DNA of 64,000 bases from Xylanibacter rodentium (GTDB taxonomy: Bacteria; Bacteroidota; Bacteroidia; Bacteroidales; Bacteroidaceae), in NCBI RefSeq assembly GCF_013166575.1, contig NZ_JABKKE010000005.1, forward strand, positions 62,001 through 126,000, read 5' to 3'. The position numbers and the translations under genes were made by a program. This document shows, in pieces, positions 57,102 to 64,000 of the stretch. Position 1 is the first letter of the stretch; every line of letters begins with the position of its first letter. The notes beneath the pieces are model-generated. The model searched no databases and was not told the DNA's origin. It saw only the letters and a program-made list of their open reading frames with translations.

Positions 57102-57170
57102 CTAAATAATATTTAATATAATGTTATTTAGAGTTGAAAATAATTATTCATTATAATAACAAAATTAGTA

Positions 57171-57563
57171 AGTCAGCCAACAAATCAAACTGCATTATCG
57201 TCCGGGCATATGAAGGATGCACCATGGATGAACGCGCCCCGCCGGGGCAACGAGCACATAGCCCAGGGCTGAGCGCAACGGTGCAGCGGGAATCAAACAT
57301 TGACAATCCACACGCCCTACAAGAGCAAAAGCATTAAAACATATGCAAAGCATAAATAGTAAGTACTTGATAAATAACGCTTTTGCCCTTCCAGGGCGGA
57401 TGTGTGCAATCGTGTTGTTCCCGGGGTGCCGCTGCACTCTGCCCCGGGCTATGCGCTCGTTGCCCCGGCGGGGCGCGTTCATTCAGGGCGCGTTCATCCT
57501 ATGCGTGGCACATCCATCCTATGCCCGAACGATAATACAGTTTAATTCTGATGACTGGCTTAT
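57171..57563. repeat. Dispersed repeat B, copy 1 (inverted-repeat element)
   Basis: A long imperfect palindrome: outer arms with CAAACTGCATTATCG and the complement of CTGTATTATCG, inner arms GGGCAACGAGCACATAGCCC and its counterpart GGGCTATGCGCTCGTTGCCC, and GGGCAAAAGC-type sequences near the centre. A second copy is at 59391-59848. Frames of 67-95 codons on both strands are by-products of the palindrome. Widely scattered elements of this type are familiar in Bacteroidetes. Confidence 0.75.
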
Positions 57564-57609
57564 TGAAAAATAAAGGCGGCAATATGACATGTTTATGAAA
57601 ACTATTGGC

Positions 57610-57617
57610 TATTTTTG
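57610..57617 (+). promoter_or_regulatory. Promoter -7 element for the peptidyl-prolyl isomerase
   Basis: TATTTTTG, fitting the Bacteroidetes -7 box, 31 bp upstream of the ATG. Confidence 0.55.
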
Positions 57618-57648
57618 CATACGAATGAAAAAGTATCCCTAAATAGAT

Positions 57649-58389
57649 ATGAAAAGAATATTCACACTTACCGCAGCAATACTGCTGATAACAGGTTATA
57701 CGGCAAAGGCACAAAGCCGACAAACAAAAGATCACGAAGAAAAGACACGGACCGAAGTGACACTTGAGACCACCGAGGGCAACATACGCATAGCACTGTA
57801 TAACGAAACACCGCTGCACCGCGACAATTTCCTGAAACTTGCCGACAGCCACTTTTACGACAGTCTGCTCTTCCACCGCGTGATACGCAATTTCATGATT
57901 CAGGCCGGCGACCCTGCAAGCCGTCATGCCCAAGCCGGTCAGGTGCTTGGTGAGGATTCGTGCGGAAACACACTGCCGGCCGAAATCCGTATACCGGGAA
58001 TATACCATAAGCGTGGAGCCGTAGCCATGGCACGGGAAAGCGACGACGTCAATCCGGAACGACGCTCAAGCTATAGTCAGTTTTACATAGTATGGGGCAA
58101 ACGCTTCTCTACGGCCGACATCGAGCATATGGCCGAACATCTTGACACTGTCAGCGGCGGACGCATAAAAATGACTCCCGAGATGAAGACCACCTACCGC
58201 AAGACAGGCGGCACTCCGCATCTTGACGGCACATACACTGTGTTCGGAGAAGTGACCGAAGGGCTCGACGTGGTTGAGAAGATACAGCGTGCATATACAG
58301 ACTATGACGACCGGCCTGTGAACGACATTAGAATACTCAGGACTGTAATCACCGGGCCATACCGCCCTGCCGGCAGCAATGCCGACTGA
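57649..58389 (+). CDS. Exported cyclophilin-type peptidyl-prolyl isomerase
   Basis: 246 residues with a signal peptide (FTLTAAILLITGYTAKAQS) and a cyclophilin domain. It speeds cis-trans isomerisation of proline bonds in exported proteins. VTLETTEGNIRIALYNETPL begins the domain; the catalytic-Arg segment is LLFHRVIRNFMIQAGDP near residue 75, then a 40-residue insertion, SSYSQFYIVWGKRF near 145 (Q-F-Y-I for the usual Q-F-F-I), and GTYTVFGEVTEGLDVVEKI near 205. Monocistronic, with its own promoter and a hairpin after the stop. Confidence 0.92.
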   Translation: MKRIFTLTAAILLITGYTAKAQSRQTKDHEEKTRTEVTLETTEGNIRIALYNETPLHRDNFLKLADSHFYDSLLFHRVIRNFMIQAGDPASRHAQAGQVLGEDSCGNTLPAEIRIPGIYHKRGAVAMARESDDVNPERRSSYSQFYIVWGKRFSTADIEHMAEHLDTVSGGRIKMTPEMKTTYRKTGGTPHLDGTYTVFGEVTEGLDVVEKIQRAYTDYDDRPVNDIRILRTVITGPYRPAGSNAD

Positions 58390-58446
58390 CAGACGCTGTG
58401 AATGTTTTTTTAAAGGGCCGGCTCATCTGTTGCGATATGTTTTCAG

Positions 58447-58476
58447 AACCGGACATACGGTAATAAATGTCCGGTT
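58447..58476 (+). terminator. Hairpin downstream of the isomerase gene
   Basis: Perfect 10-bp stem AACCGGACAT / ATGTCCGGTT with a 10-base loop, 57 bp after the stop; only a short AT-rich tail follows. Confidence 0.5.
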
Positions 58477-58484
58477 AATTCCGA

Positions 58485-58812
58485 AAATTTAACTTTTCTT
58501 TTTTCGTGAAATAGAAAAGCAGTAAGGCCGTCTCTGCTTCCTTTACACGCGTTTTTTGCCATACAGACTTGCCGTAAGGGCCTCCCGGCACTCCCGCGAG
58601 GGCCGTTTCGCAGTGCAACGAGGCCGGTTTCGCAATGCAATAAGGGCCTTATTGCATTGCGAAACCGGCCCTCTCTGCTTTCTTGACAATTCTCCATCAG
58701 CGTAACAAGCTGACTATCAGCACTTCCCATTTGAAGCAAAAATCGCGATTTTCGAGGTATCGGTTGAGAAACGTTCGGCCGATGCCTCTTAACACATGTT
58801 AAAGTAATGATT
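58485..58812 (-). repeat. Dispersed repeat A, copy 2 (inverted relative to copy 1)
   Basis: Complement of the element at 4347-4668, sharing AAATCGCGATTTTTGCTTC, AAGAAAGCAGAGAGGGCC, GGGAGTGCCGGGAGGCCC and CTTTAACATGTGTTAAG with it. Its core (58622-58670) is a perfect 49-bp palindrome with a single central base. The arm sequence differs from copy 1 while staying self-complementary. Confidence 0.8.
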
Positions 58813-58919
58813 CTTGTAAATGTCACACATTTACCGAGCATACAAAAAAAAGATGCAGCTATCGTGTCGCTCTTGACCCGAAGCCGCACCGGAATGCTAT
58901 TAATAACTAAAAACCTTCA

Positions 58920-59235
58920 TTTTATGCATGTCTTGTCCAACAATCATGGTAGCGGGCACCTCTCTTTTCATTCGCCCGTCTACCTTCTCTCTCTTTTTTT
59001 CATGTTACCTGACAATCCTTACCTCTACCAATACCCAGACTTTCCGTTATCCTTAATCGCTCACAATCTCTTACCTCGCTACAATTTCTATCTTCCTGAC
59101 CACAATCTTTTACCACTTAATCATATAACCAAATACTATTTATATCAAACTACTGACTTACATTTCTACTGACTTTCATCCAAAATCATCTTTATAATCT
59201 GTTCCGATTCTCACGGCTCGATCATTATCCTTTTG
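58920..59235 (-). ncRNA. Possible purine-rich untranslated transcript
   Basis: Downstream of the strong minus-strand promoter at 59242 lies about 300 bases that are extremely C-poor on the transcribed strand. They carry the loose repeat GGTAAG-x-GATTGT three times (complements at 59012-59023, 59063-59075 and 59102-59114). Frames are short (up to 38 codons from a GTG). RNA, small peptide or decayed gene cannot be told apart here. Confidence 0.3.
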
Positions 59236-59241
59236 ACGATG

Positions 59242-59272
59242 CAAAGATAATGCGAATATTAAAATCAGGCAA
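59242..59272 (-). promoter_or_regulatory. Consensus minus-strand promoter with no gene behind it
   Basis: TTG at 59270-59272 (complement), 20 bp, TATCTTTG at 59242-59249: one of the best-matching Bacteroidetes promoters in the window, although no recognisable gene follows. Confidence 0.55.
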
Positions 59273-59332
59273 TAAGAAAACTTGGAATTTGCACTAAAAT
59301 ATAGTTACTATTTGACATAAATCAATAACACA

Positions 59333-59365
59333 GTGTGCGCACACAATGTATTTGTGTGCGCACAC
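59333..59365. promoter_or_regulatory. Pair of GTGTGCGCACAC palindromes
   Basis: The 12-bp perfect palindrome occurs twice with 9 bp between, so the centres are 21 bp apart, two helical turns. This suits a regulator binding as two dimers. It lies 60 bp upstream of the minus-strand promoter at 59242. Confidence 0.4.
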
Positions 59366-59390
59366 ATCTATAGACAGACGTTTAATATAA

Positions 59391-59848
59391 GTTAGTCAAC
59401 AAAATTAAACTATATTATAGTACAGATAAGATGGATACGCCATGAATGAACGCGCCCCAACGGGTAGGGTGTCCAAAACTTGTCGTTCATTTCTGAAATC
59501 ATAGTCAAATAAATATTAAGTCAGTCACAGCATTAAACTAGAACGCGCCCCAACGGGGCAACGAGCACATAGCCCGGGGCAGAGCGAAGCGGCACCCCGG
59601 AATTCAAACATTGCCAATCCCCGCGCCCTGCAAGGGCAAAAGCATAAAAACATATCGGATATGAAAATGTAATTGTCTGATAATTAATGCTTTTGCCCTT
59701 TCAGGGCGAATGGATGCAATCGTGTTGTCCCCGGGGTGCCGCTTCGCTCTGCCCCGGGCTATGTGCTTATTGCCCCGTTGGGGCGCGTTCATTCAAGGCA
59801 CATCCGTACAATGTCCGGAGATAATATAGATTTATTTTGTTGACAACT
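59391..59848. repeat. Dispersed repeat B, copy 2, with a 90-bp internal insertion or duplication
   Basis: Same palindromic plan as copy 1 (inner arms GGGCAACGAGCACATAGCCC and complement). Near 59460 an extra stretch (starting GGGTAGGGTGTCCAAAACTT) is followed by a second AACGCGCCCCAACGGGG, so part of the arm is doubled. At the right edge, TTATTTTGTTGACAACT is tandemly duplicated (59832-59865). No genuine gene. Confidence 0.7.
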
Positions 59849-59910
59849 TTATTTTGTTGACAACTTATATATTCCATATTCTGCCGCAACCTTCGACCGA
59901 CATATCAATA

Positions 59911-60711
59911 TCAGTCACTTGTCTTTAGCTGCCAGGACACAAGATTTGTCAGTTCGACAAACTGAGCCACAGAGAGCTGTTCCGGGCGGCATGTCATCAA
60001 TTCGCGGTCAAAAAATCCCGGAGAAACACTGTCTGCACTGAGCAACTGGCGCAGACTGACGCGCAACATCTTTCGACGCTGGTTGAACACCGTCTTCACC
60101 ACACGCCGAAACAACTGCCAGTCACATCCGAGGTCGGTCACGCTGTTGCGCGTCATGCGTATCACGGCACTCTTCACCTTCGGTGGCGGATTGAACACAT
60201 TTTCGTCTACGGTGAACAGGTACTCCACGTCGTACCATGCCTGTATCAGCACACTCAATATGCCATAGTTCTTGTTACCGGGAGCCGATGCCATACGCAA
60301 TGCCACCTCACGCTGTATCATGCCCGTGCAGCATGGTATCAAGTCTTTGTTGTCGAGCATCTTGAAAAATATCTGCGACGATATATCGTACGGATAGTTA
60401 CCCGTGAGTACAAACTGCCCGCCGCCGAACAGTCCTTCAAGGTCCATATGCAGGAAATCCTCACCTATTATATTATTCGCCAGCTTCGGAAAATGCTCAT
60501 GAAGATAGGCTACCGACTCGCGGTCTATCTCCACTACCCTCACCTCGCGCGGTTTCTCCACAAGATACTGCGTGAGCACTCCCATACCCGGCCCCACTTC
60601 GAGCACCGGCAGCGACGGACAGACATCCACCGTGTCGGCTATGCTCTTGGCTATGCTCAGATCGGTCAGAAAATGCTGGCCGAGATTCTTCTTTGGTCTT
60701 ACTTGCTTCAT
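59911..60711 (-). CDS. ksgA: 16S rRNA dimethyladenosine transferase KsgA
   Basis: 266 residues from the ATG at 60709-60711 (in-frame ATGs upstream would place the promoter inside the gene). It dimethylates two adjacent adenines in helix 45 of 16S rRNA during small-subunit assembly. QVRPKKNLGQHFLTDLSIAK is the family N-terminus; AdoMet motif I is LPVLEVGPGMGVLTQYLVE near residue 36, then VRVVEIDRESVAYLHEHF, and the catalytic motif IV is VLTGNYPYDISSQIFFKML near 100. FNQRRKMLRVSLRQLL near 205 matches the C-terminal RNA-binding region. Confidence 0.96.
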   Translation of the reverse strand: MKQVRPKKNLGQHFLTDLSIAKSIADTVDVCPSLPVLEVGPGMGVLTQYLVEKPREVRVVEIDRESVAYLHEHFPKLANNIIGEDFLHMDLEGLFGGGQFVLTGNYPYDISSQIFFKMLDNKDLIPCCTGMIQREVALRMASAPGNKNYGILSVLIQAWYDVEYLFTVDENVFNPPPKVKSAVIRMTRNSVTDLGCDWQLFRRVVKTVFNQRRKMLRVSLRQLLSADSVSPGFFDRELMTCRPEQLSVAQFVELTNLVSWQLKTSD

Positions 60712-60720
60712 AATCATCGG

Positions 60721-60728
60721 CAAAGATA
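60721..60728 (-). promoter_or_regulatory. Promoter -7 element for ksgA
   Basis: Minus strand TATCTTTG, only 9 bp before the ksgA ATG, so the transcript would be leaderless or have a 1-4 base leader. Confidence 0.5.
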
Positions 60729-60890
60729 AATATAAAATCCAAGATTCATACACCGGCAGGATAAAGATTTGAGTTTTTCTTTAGAGGAAAGTTACAAAAA
60801 AATAAAAAATTGCATTGCTGCCCGACAAAGAAAATGATTATAGCACGGCTGAAAGACATGCGATTATTTTGTGTTACGCCCAAAATGATG

Positions 60891-60898
60891 TATTTTTG
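60891..60898 (+). promoter_or_regulatory. Promoter -7 element for the UPF0104-like gene
   Basis: TATTTTTG with TTTTG about 20 bp upstream (60867-60871); 8 bp before the ATG, again predicting an almost leaderless mRNA. Confidence 0.5.
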
Positions 60899-60906
60899 CA
60901 GATGAT

Positions 60907-61914
60907 ATGGAATTTAGAAAGATAGCGAATATCATCGTTAAGATAATGATGCCGCTGACACTCGGCGGAGCCATTCTCTATTGGATGTACCGCGGTTTCG
61001 ACTTCAATTCCGTCGGCCGGTTCATGCTCAATGATATGAACTGGACATGGATGTTGCTGTCGTTCCCGTTCGGTATATTGGCACAGATGTTACGCGGGTG
61101 GCGCTGGCGACAGACACTCGAACCTGTCGGAGAACATCCGCGCCTGAACACATGCATCAACTCGGTGTTTCTTTCATATGCGGCCAGCCTCATCATTCCG
61201 CGCGTAGGCGAATTCACACGGTGCGGCATACTCAAGCGTTACGACGGAGTATCGTTTGCCAAAGCATTGGGCACTGTGGTCACCGAGCGAGCCATCGACT
61301 CCATCGTCGTGGCTATGGTAACAGGACTCACGCTGTTGATGCAGTTTCACGTGTTCGACACGTTCTTCGAAAGGACAGGGACAAGCCTCGAAACCATAAT
61401 GCGCGGTTTTTCTGCCACAGGTTATGCCGTGACGGCCATATGCGGTGCGGCCGCGCTCGGACTGCTGCACATACTGTTGAAAAAGCTCTCCATATATAAT
61501 AAGGTGAAAGCGACGCTCAGCGGAATCTTCCAAGGAGTGACGTCGCTGCACAAGGTCAGAAACGTGCCGTTGTTCATCATTTTCACCATCGGTATCTGGG
61601 TCAGCTATTTTCTGCATTATTATCTCACGTTCTTCTGTTTCGGATTTACGGCAGACCTTGGTATAGCCTGCGCACTGGTAACATTTGTCGTTGGCAGCAT
61701 AGCCGTACTCGTGCCCACCCCAAACGGTGCCGGTCCGTGGCATTTTGCTGTGAAGACCATGCTGATACTCTATGGCGTGGCCGAATCCGATGCCCTGTAT
61801 TTCGTGCTCATCGTGCATACGGTGCAGACAATATTGGTGATACTGCTTGGCGTATGGGCATGGGGCATACTGTCCTTTACAAAACGCATTAATACAATAA
61901 ACCTAAAAAAATAA
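60907..61914 (+). CDS. Lysylphosphatidylglycerol-synthase-TM (UPF0104/YbhN-like) membrane protein
   Basis: 335 residues, about eight TM segments, no soluble synthase domain. Typical features: GILAQMLRGWRWRQTLEPVG near residue 60, NTCINSVFLSYAASLIIPRV near 83 followed by GEFTRCGILKRYDGVSFA, GTVVTERAIDSIVVAMVTGL near 120, and the C-terminal LVPTPNGAGPWHFAVKTMLI near 275. Relatives lacking the synthase domain are thought to act as lipid flippases or accessory envelope proteins. It sits 6 bp upstream of pepD, forming a likely two-gene operon, with the promoter at 60891. Confidence 0.85.
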   Translation: MEFRKIANIIVKIMMPLTLGGAILYWMYRGFDFNSVGRFMLNDMNWTWMLLSFPFGILAQMLRGWRWRQTLEPVGEHPRLNTCINSVFLSYAASLIIPRVGEFTRCGILKRYDGVSFAKALGTVVTERAIDSIVVAMVTGLTLLMQFHVFDTFFERTGTSLETIMRGFSATGYAVTAICGAAALGLLHILLKKLSIYNKVKATLSGIFQGVTSLHKVRNVPLFIIFTIGIWVSYFLHYYLTFFCFGFTADLGIACALVTFVVGSIAVLVPTPNGAGPWHFAVKTMLILYGVAESDALYFVLIVHTVQTILVILLGVWAWGILSFTKRINTINLKK

Positions 61915-61920
61915 CCGATT

Positions 61921-63381
61921 ATGACAACAGAAATCAAGAATCTCAACCCTGAGTGCATCTGGCGCAACTTCCACGCACTTACACAGATTCCACGTCCTTC
62001 CGGACATTTGGATAAAGTACAGCAGTTCCTGCTCGATTTCGCAAAAGAGGCCGGTGTCGAGGCATTCAAGGATCCGGCCGACAACATCGTGATGCGCAAG
62101 CCCGCCACACCGGGCATGGAAAACCGCAAAGGCATCATCATGCAGGCACACATGGACATGGTTCCGCAGAAATCGCCCGAGATCGAACACGACTTCGTGA
62201 ACGATCCGATACAGACATACATCGAAGACGGATGGGTCAAGGCCAAAGGCACCACTTTAGGCGCTGACAATGGCTTGGGCGTAGCCGCCATCATGGCTGT
62301 AATGGAAGACAAGACACTGAAACACGGTCCTGTGGAAGCACTCATCACGGCCGACGAGGAGACAGGCCTGTACGGTGCCAACAATCTGCCGGAGGGTGAA
62401 CTTCATGGCGACATACTGCTCAATCTCGACTCAGAGACATGGGGCAAATTTGTGATAGGAAGTGCCGGAGGCATTGACGTAAATGCCACACTCGATTACA
62501 AAGAGGCCGACACAGACTCCGAAGATGCAGCCGTGCGCGTAACATTGCAGGGACTCAAAGGCGGTCACTCCGGACTGGAGATACACGAAGGACGCGGCAA
62601 TGCGAACAAACTGATGGTGCGATTCGTGCGTGAGGCCATCGAAGAGTGCGAGGCCCGTCTGGCATCATGGCACGGAGGCAACATGCGCAACGCCATCCCA
62701 TTCAAAGCGGAAGTGGTGCTCACGCTTCCGAAGGAGAATGTAGAAGTGCTGAAAGAACTGGTAAGCGAGTGGGAAAAGGATTTCGTCGATGAATATAAAG
62801 GCATAGAGAACGGTTTGACTTTCCGTGCTGAAGACGTGGAGACACCCAAGACAGAGGTGCCTGTCGAGATACAGGACAACCTTGTCAACGCAATCTATGC
62901 CTGCCACGACGGTGTGATACGCATGATAACATCATATCCTGACGTGGTGGAGACATCGAGCAACCTCGCCATCATAGATATCGAGGGAGGAAAAGCAGCC
63001 ATCAAGCTCCTGCCACGCAGTTCACGCGAGGACATGAAAGAATATGTCACGACAATGATTGAAAGCTGTTTCAGCATGGCCGGCATGAAGGTCGAGACAT
63101 CAGGAAGCTATTGCGGATGGGATCCCAACCCGCAAAGTGAGATACTGCATCTGCTGCTGCGCATATACAAGGAGCTCAACGGTGAAGACGGAATCATACA
63201 GGTGGACCACGCCGGGCTGGAGTGCTCCATCATCCTCGGCAAATATCCTCACCTCGACGTTGTGTCGCTCGGTCCGACAATGCGCTCTCCGCATACTACA
63301 AATGAGCGTGCCCTGATCGAGACAGTCGAGCCGTTCTGGGCTTTGCTTAAGAAGACACTTGAAGAAGTGCCGGTGAAATAA
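61921..63381 (+). CDS. pepD: Aminoacyl-histidine dipeptidase (PepD, M20 family)
   Basis: 486 residues, cytoplasmic. Hydrolyses Xaa-His dipeptides such as carnosine. Metal ligands and catalytic residues are present: His/Asp in GIIMQAHMDMVPQKSPEIE near residue 75, Asp in GTTLGADNGLGVAAIMAVME near 112, the Glu-Glu pair in ALITADEETGLYGANN near 142, Asp in DILLNLDSETWGKFVIG near 165 with GSAGG, and the final His in LGPTMRSPHTTNERALIET near 455. The lid domain (about 185-380) carries LKGGHSGLEIHEGRGNANKL. It is followed by a strong terminator. Confidence 0.95.
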   Translation: MTTEIKNLNPECIWRNFHALTQIPRPSGHLDKVQQFLLDFAKEAGVEAFKDPADNIVMRKPATPGMENRKGIIMQAHMDMVPQKSPEIEHDFVNDPIQTYIEDGWVKAKGTTLGADNGLGVAAIMAVMEDKTLKHGPVEALITADEETGLYGANNLPEGELHGDILLNLDSETWGKFVIGSAGGIDVNATLDYKEADTDSEDAAVRVTLQGLKGGHSGLEIHEGRGNANKLMVRFVREAIEECEARLASWHGGNMRNAIPFKAEVVLTLPKENVEVLKELVSEWEKDFVDEYKGIENGLTFRAEDVETPKTEVPVEIQDNLVNAIYACHDGVIRMITSYPDVVETSSNLAIIDIEGGKAAIKLLPRSSREDMKEYVTTMIESCFSMAGMKVETSGSYCGWDPNPQSEILHLLLRIYKELNGEDGIIQVDHAGLECSIILGKYPHLDVVSLGPTMRSPHTTNERALIETVEPFWALLKKTLEEVPVK

Positions 63382-63421
63382 GAATCACCGCAGCAATCCT
63401 TCGGAAAACCTGAAACAGGAA

Positions 63422-63471
63422 AACAAGCACATTGCAATGTCCGTCAGACACACGCAATGTGCTTGTTTTTT
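63422..63471 (+). terminator. Intrinsic terminator after pepD
   Basis: Perfect 14-bp stem AACAAGCACATTGC / GCAATGTGCTTGTT with an 18-base loop, running straight into TTTT. Likely ends the UPF0104-pepD transcript. Confidence 0.8.
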
Positions 63472-63526
63472 CATATACCATAACATAATACTTTATATGT
63501 TTTATCCATGTTTCAAACTTTTTTCT

Positions 63527-63534
63527 TACCTTTG
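63527..63534 (+). promoter_or_regulatory. Promoter -7 element for corA
   Basis: TACCTTTG, a perfect Bacteroidetes -7 box, about 140 bp upstream of the corA ATG. Predicted transcript start near 63541. Confidence 0.65.
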
Positions 63535-63564
63535 CAACGCAAAATATAATTTCAAAACAGAATT

Positions 63565-63600
63565 ATGGACGATTATCACGCGGAGAACTTAACATTGTAG
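63565..63600 (+). CDS. Possible 11-residue leader peptide of corA
   Basis: ATG-started frame MDDYHAENLTL ending in TAG at 63598-63600, in the corA 5' leader; its stop is the first two bases of the hairpin. Translation here would keep ribosomes on or off the stem, suitable for attenuation-type control. Peptide sequence has no recognised homologue. Confidence 0.35.
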   Translation: MDDYHAENLTL

Positions 63601-63638
63601 GTGCCGTGGATAGCCCGCAAGGTTAATCCACCGTACCT
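63599..63638 (+). promoter_or_regulatory. Structured RNA element in the corA leader
   Basis: AGGTGCCGTGGAT pairs with ATCCACCGTACCT (13 positions, one G-U and one C-C), with a CC/GG tip around CGCAA. It lies 37 bp before corA. A cis-acting, possibly magnesium- or translation-responsive element is inferred; it does not match the M-box as I know it. Confidence 0.5.
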
Positions 63639-63675
63639 GTTGTTTGCCCACAGAAAAAACGGAGGATTAGCCATT

Positions 63676-64000
63676 ATGAAAACTTATTGGAATACTATCG
63701 GAGGGCTCAGCACACTCGAGGAGTGGCAGCCCAATTGCTGGATACAGGTGACATGTCCGACGGAGGAAGATCAGGACGAACTGGAAAAGCGGTTCAAAAT
63801 ACCCGACTACTTCTTCTCCGATATCAGCGATACCGACGAGCGTGCCCGTTACGAATATGACGACGGATGGATGCTCATCATCCTGCGTATACCCTACGTC
63901 AAGGAAATACGCTCACGAACCCCTTACACCACCGTTCCGCTTGGCATAATCCACAAGCGCGACGTTACTATCACTGTATGTTACTACGAAACAAACATGA
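63676..64000 (+). CDS. corA: CorA-like magnesium/divalent metal transporter, C-terminus beyond window
   Basis: The first 108 codons of a CorA-like protein; the window ends before the transmembrane GMN motif. N-terminal cytoplasmic funnel sequence: YWNTIGGLSTLEEWQPNCWI, then PDYFFSDISDTDERARYEYD and GWMLIILRIPYVKEI, then TTVPLGIIHKRDVTITVCYY. The D-x-D-E-R-A-R-x-E segment and the VPLGIIH strand are usual for CorA of Bacteroidetes. GGAGG at 63661-63665 is 10 bp before the ATG, an unusually good ribosome site for this phylum. Passive Mg2+ uptake is expected. Confidence 0.85.
   Translation, partial: MKTYWNTIGGLSTLEEWQPNCWIQVTCPTEEDQDELEKRFKIPDYFFSDISDTDERARYEYDDGWMLIILRIPYVKEIRSRTPYTTVPLGIIHKRDVTITVCYYETNM

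Noticed and set aside
57094..57132. Invertible capsule promoter of the Bacteroides type
   Set aside because: Only an 8-bp inverted repeat is found beside the -7 box, on one side; no long repeats flank the promoter and no invertase is seen.
57195..57482. Open frames of 67-95 codons in repeat B (also 59604-59792)
   Set aside because: They translate the arms of a palindromic repeat in both directions, with Arg/Pro/Gly-rich products that recur in each copy; typical artefact.
1..64000. tRNA, rRNA and CRISPR arrays
   Set aside because: No cloverleaf-like, rRNA-like or regularly spaced repeat sequence was seen on either strand.

Overview
The window looks like chromosomal DNA of a Bacteroidales bacterium, most likely Prevotella or a close relative. 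Spaced TTG / TAnnTTTG promoters of the Bacteroidetes type recur (for example 4859, 10356, 24092, 28792, 57094, 59242, 63527). Shine-Dalgarno sites are weak or absent. The gene content also fits: an UpxY/NusG-type antiterminator, an M20 aminoacyl-histidine dipeptidase, a sialate O-acetylesterase and several Bacteroidetes-style dispersed repeats. No rRNA, tRNA or CRISPR array was seen. Housekeeping anchors are dnaK, glmS, ksgA, pepD and corA (cut by the right edge).

Layout. 1-2.7 kb: Sel1-repeat genes (one cut by the left edge, one a 3' remnant) and an unknown protein. 2.7-4.1 kb: exported sialate O-acetylesterase. 4.3-4.7 kb: dispersed repeat A. 5-21.9 kb: a defence island on the + strand. It holds a 1624-residue exonuclease/RecQ/UvrD-like fusion, a type III restriction-modification pair (mod frameshifted, with a small IS-derived MITE between mod and res), and a four-gene Wadjet-type operon (jetABCD). 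22-26.6 kb: dnaK, an exported protein with a BamE-like tail, and a membrane-anchored receiver-domain protein.

26.7-56.7 kb is one long minus-strand surface-polysaccharide locus, read from an UpxY antiterminator at 56.7 kb down to a WecG/TagA/CpsF transferase at 26.7 kb. It has a flippase (Wzx), a polymerase/ligase-like protein (Wzy), many GT2 and GT4 glycosyltransferases, two intact acyltransferase-3 proteins, a pyruvyl transferase, an FrhB-like Fe-S protein and a serine-acetyltransferase-like protein. The locus is visibly AT-richer than its flanks and is decaying in places (GT11, GT2 and acyltransferase pseudogenes, and an IS5-type element). Five of its genes contain G/C homopolymers of 7-8 bases inside the reading frame. 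Two are out of frame exactly at the tract and three are in frame, which is the signature of combinatorial slipped-strand phase variation. No initiating phosphoglycosyl transferase, Wza/Wzc or nucleotide-sugar genes other than glmS are visible.

Between UpxY and Wzx sits unusual cargo: a SIR2-domain protein paired with an 860-residue protein built like a double-domain KaiC/RecA ATPase with degenerate P-loops and a Cys-rich insert; then glmS, a DUF2971 protein, a two-TM GAF-like protein and a small overlapping gene. The SIR2/KaiC-like pair is the best candidate in the window for an undescribed (defence-like) system.

56.7-64 kb: non-coding DNA with repeat B (two copies) and a second, inverted copy of repeat A, a cyclophilin-type isomerase, a possible untranslated purine-rich transcript, ksgA, a UPF0104-like membrane protein, pepD, and corA with a structured leader.
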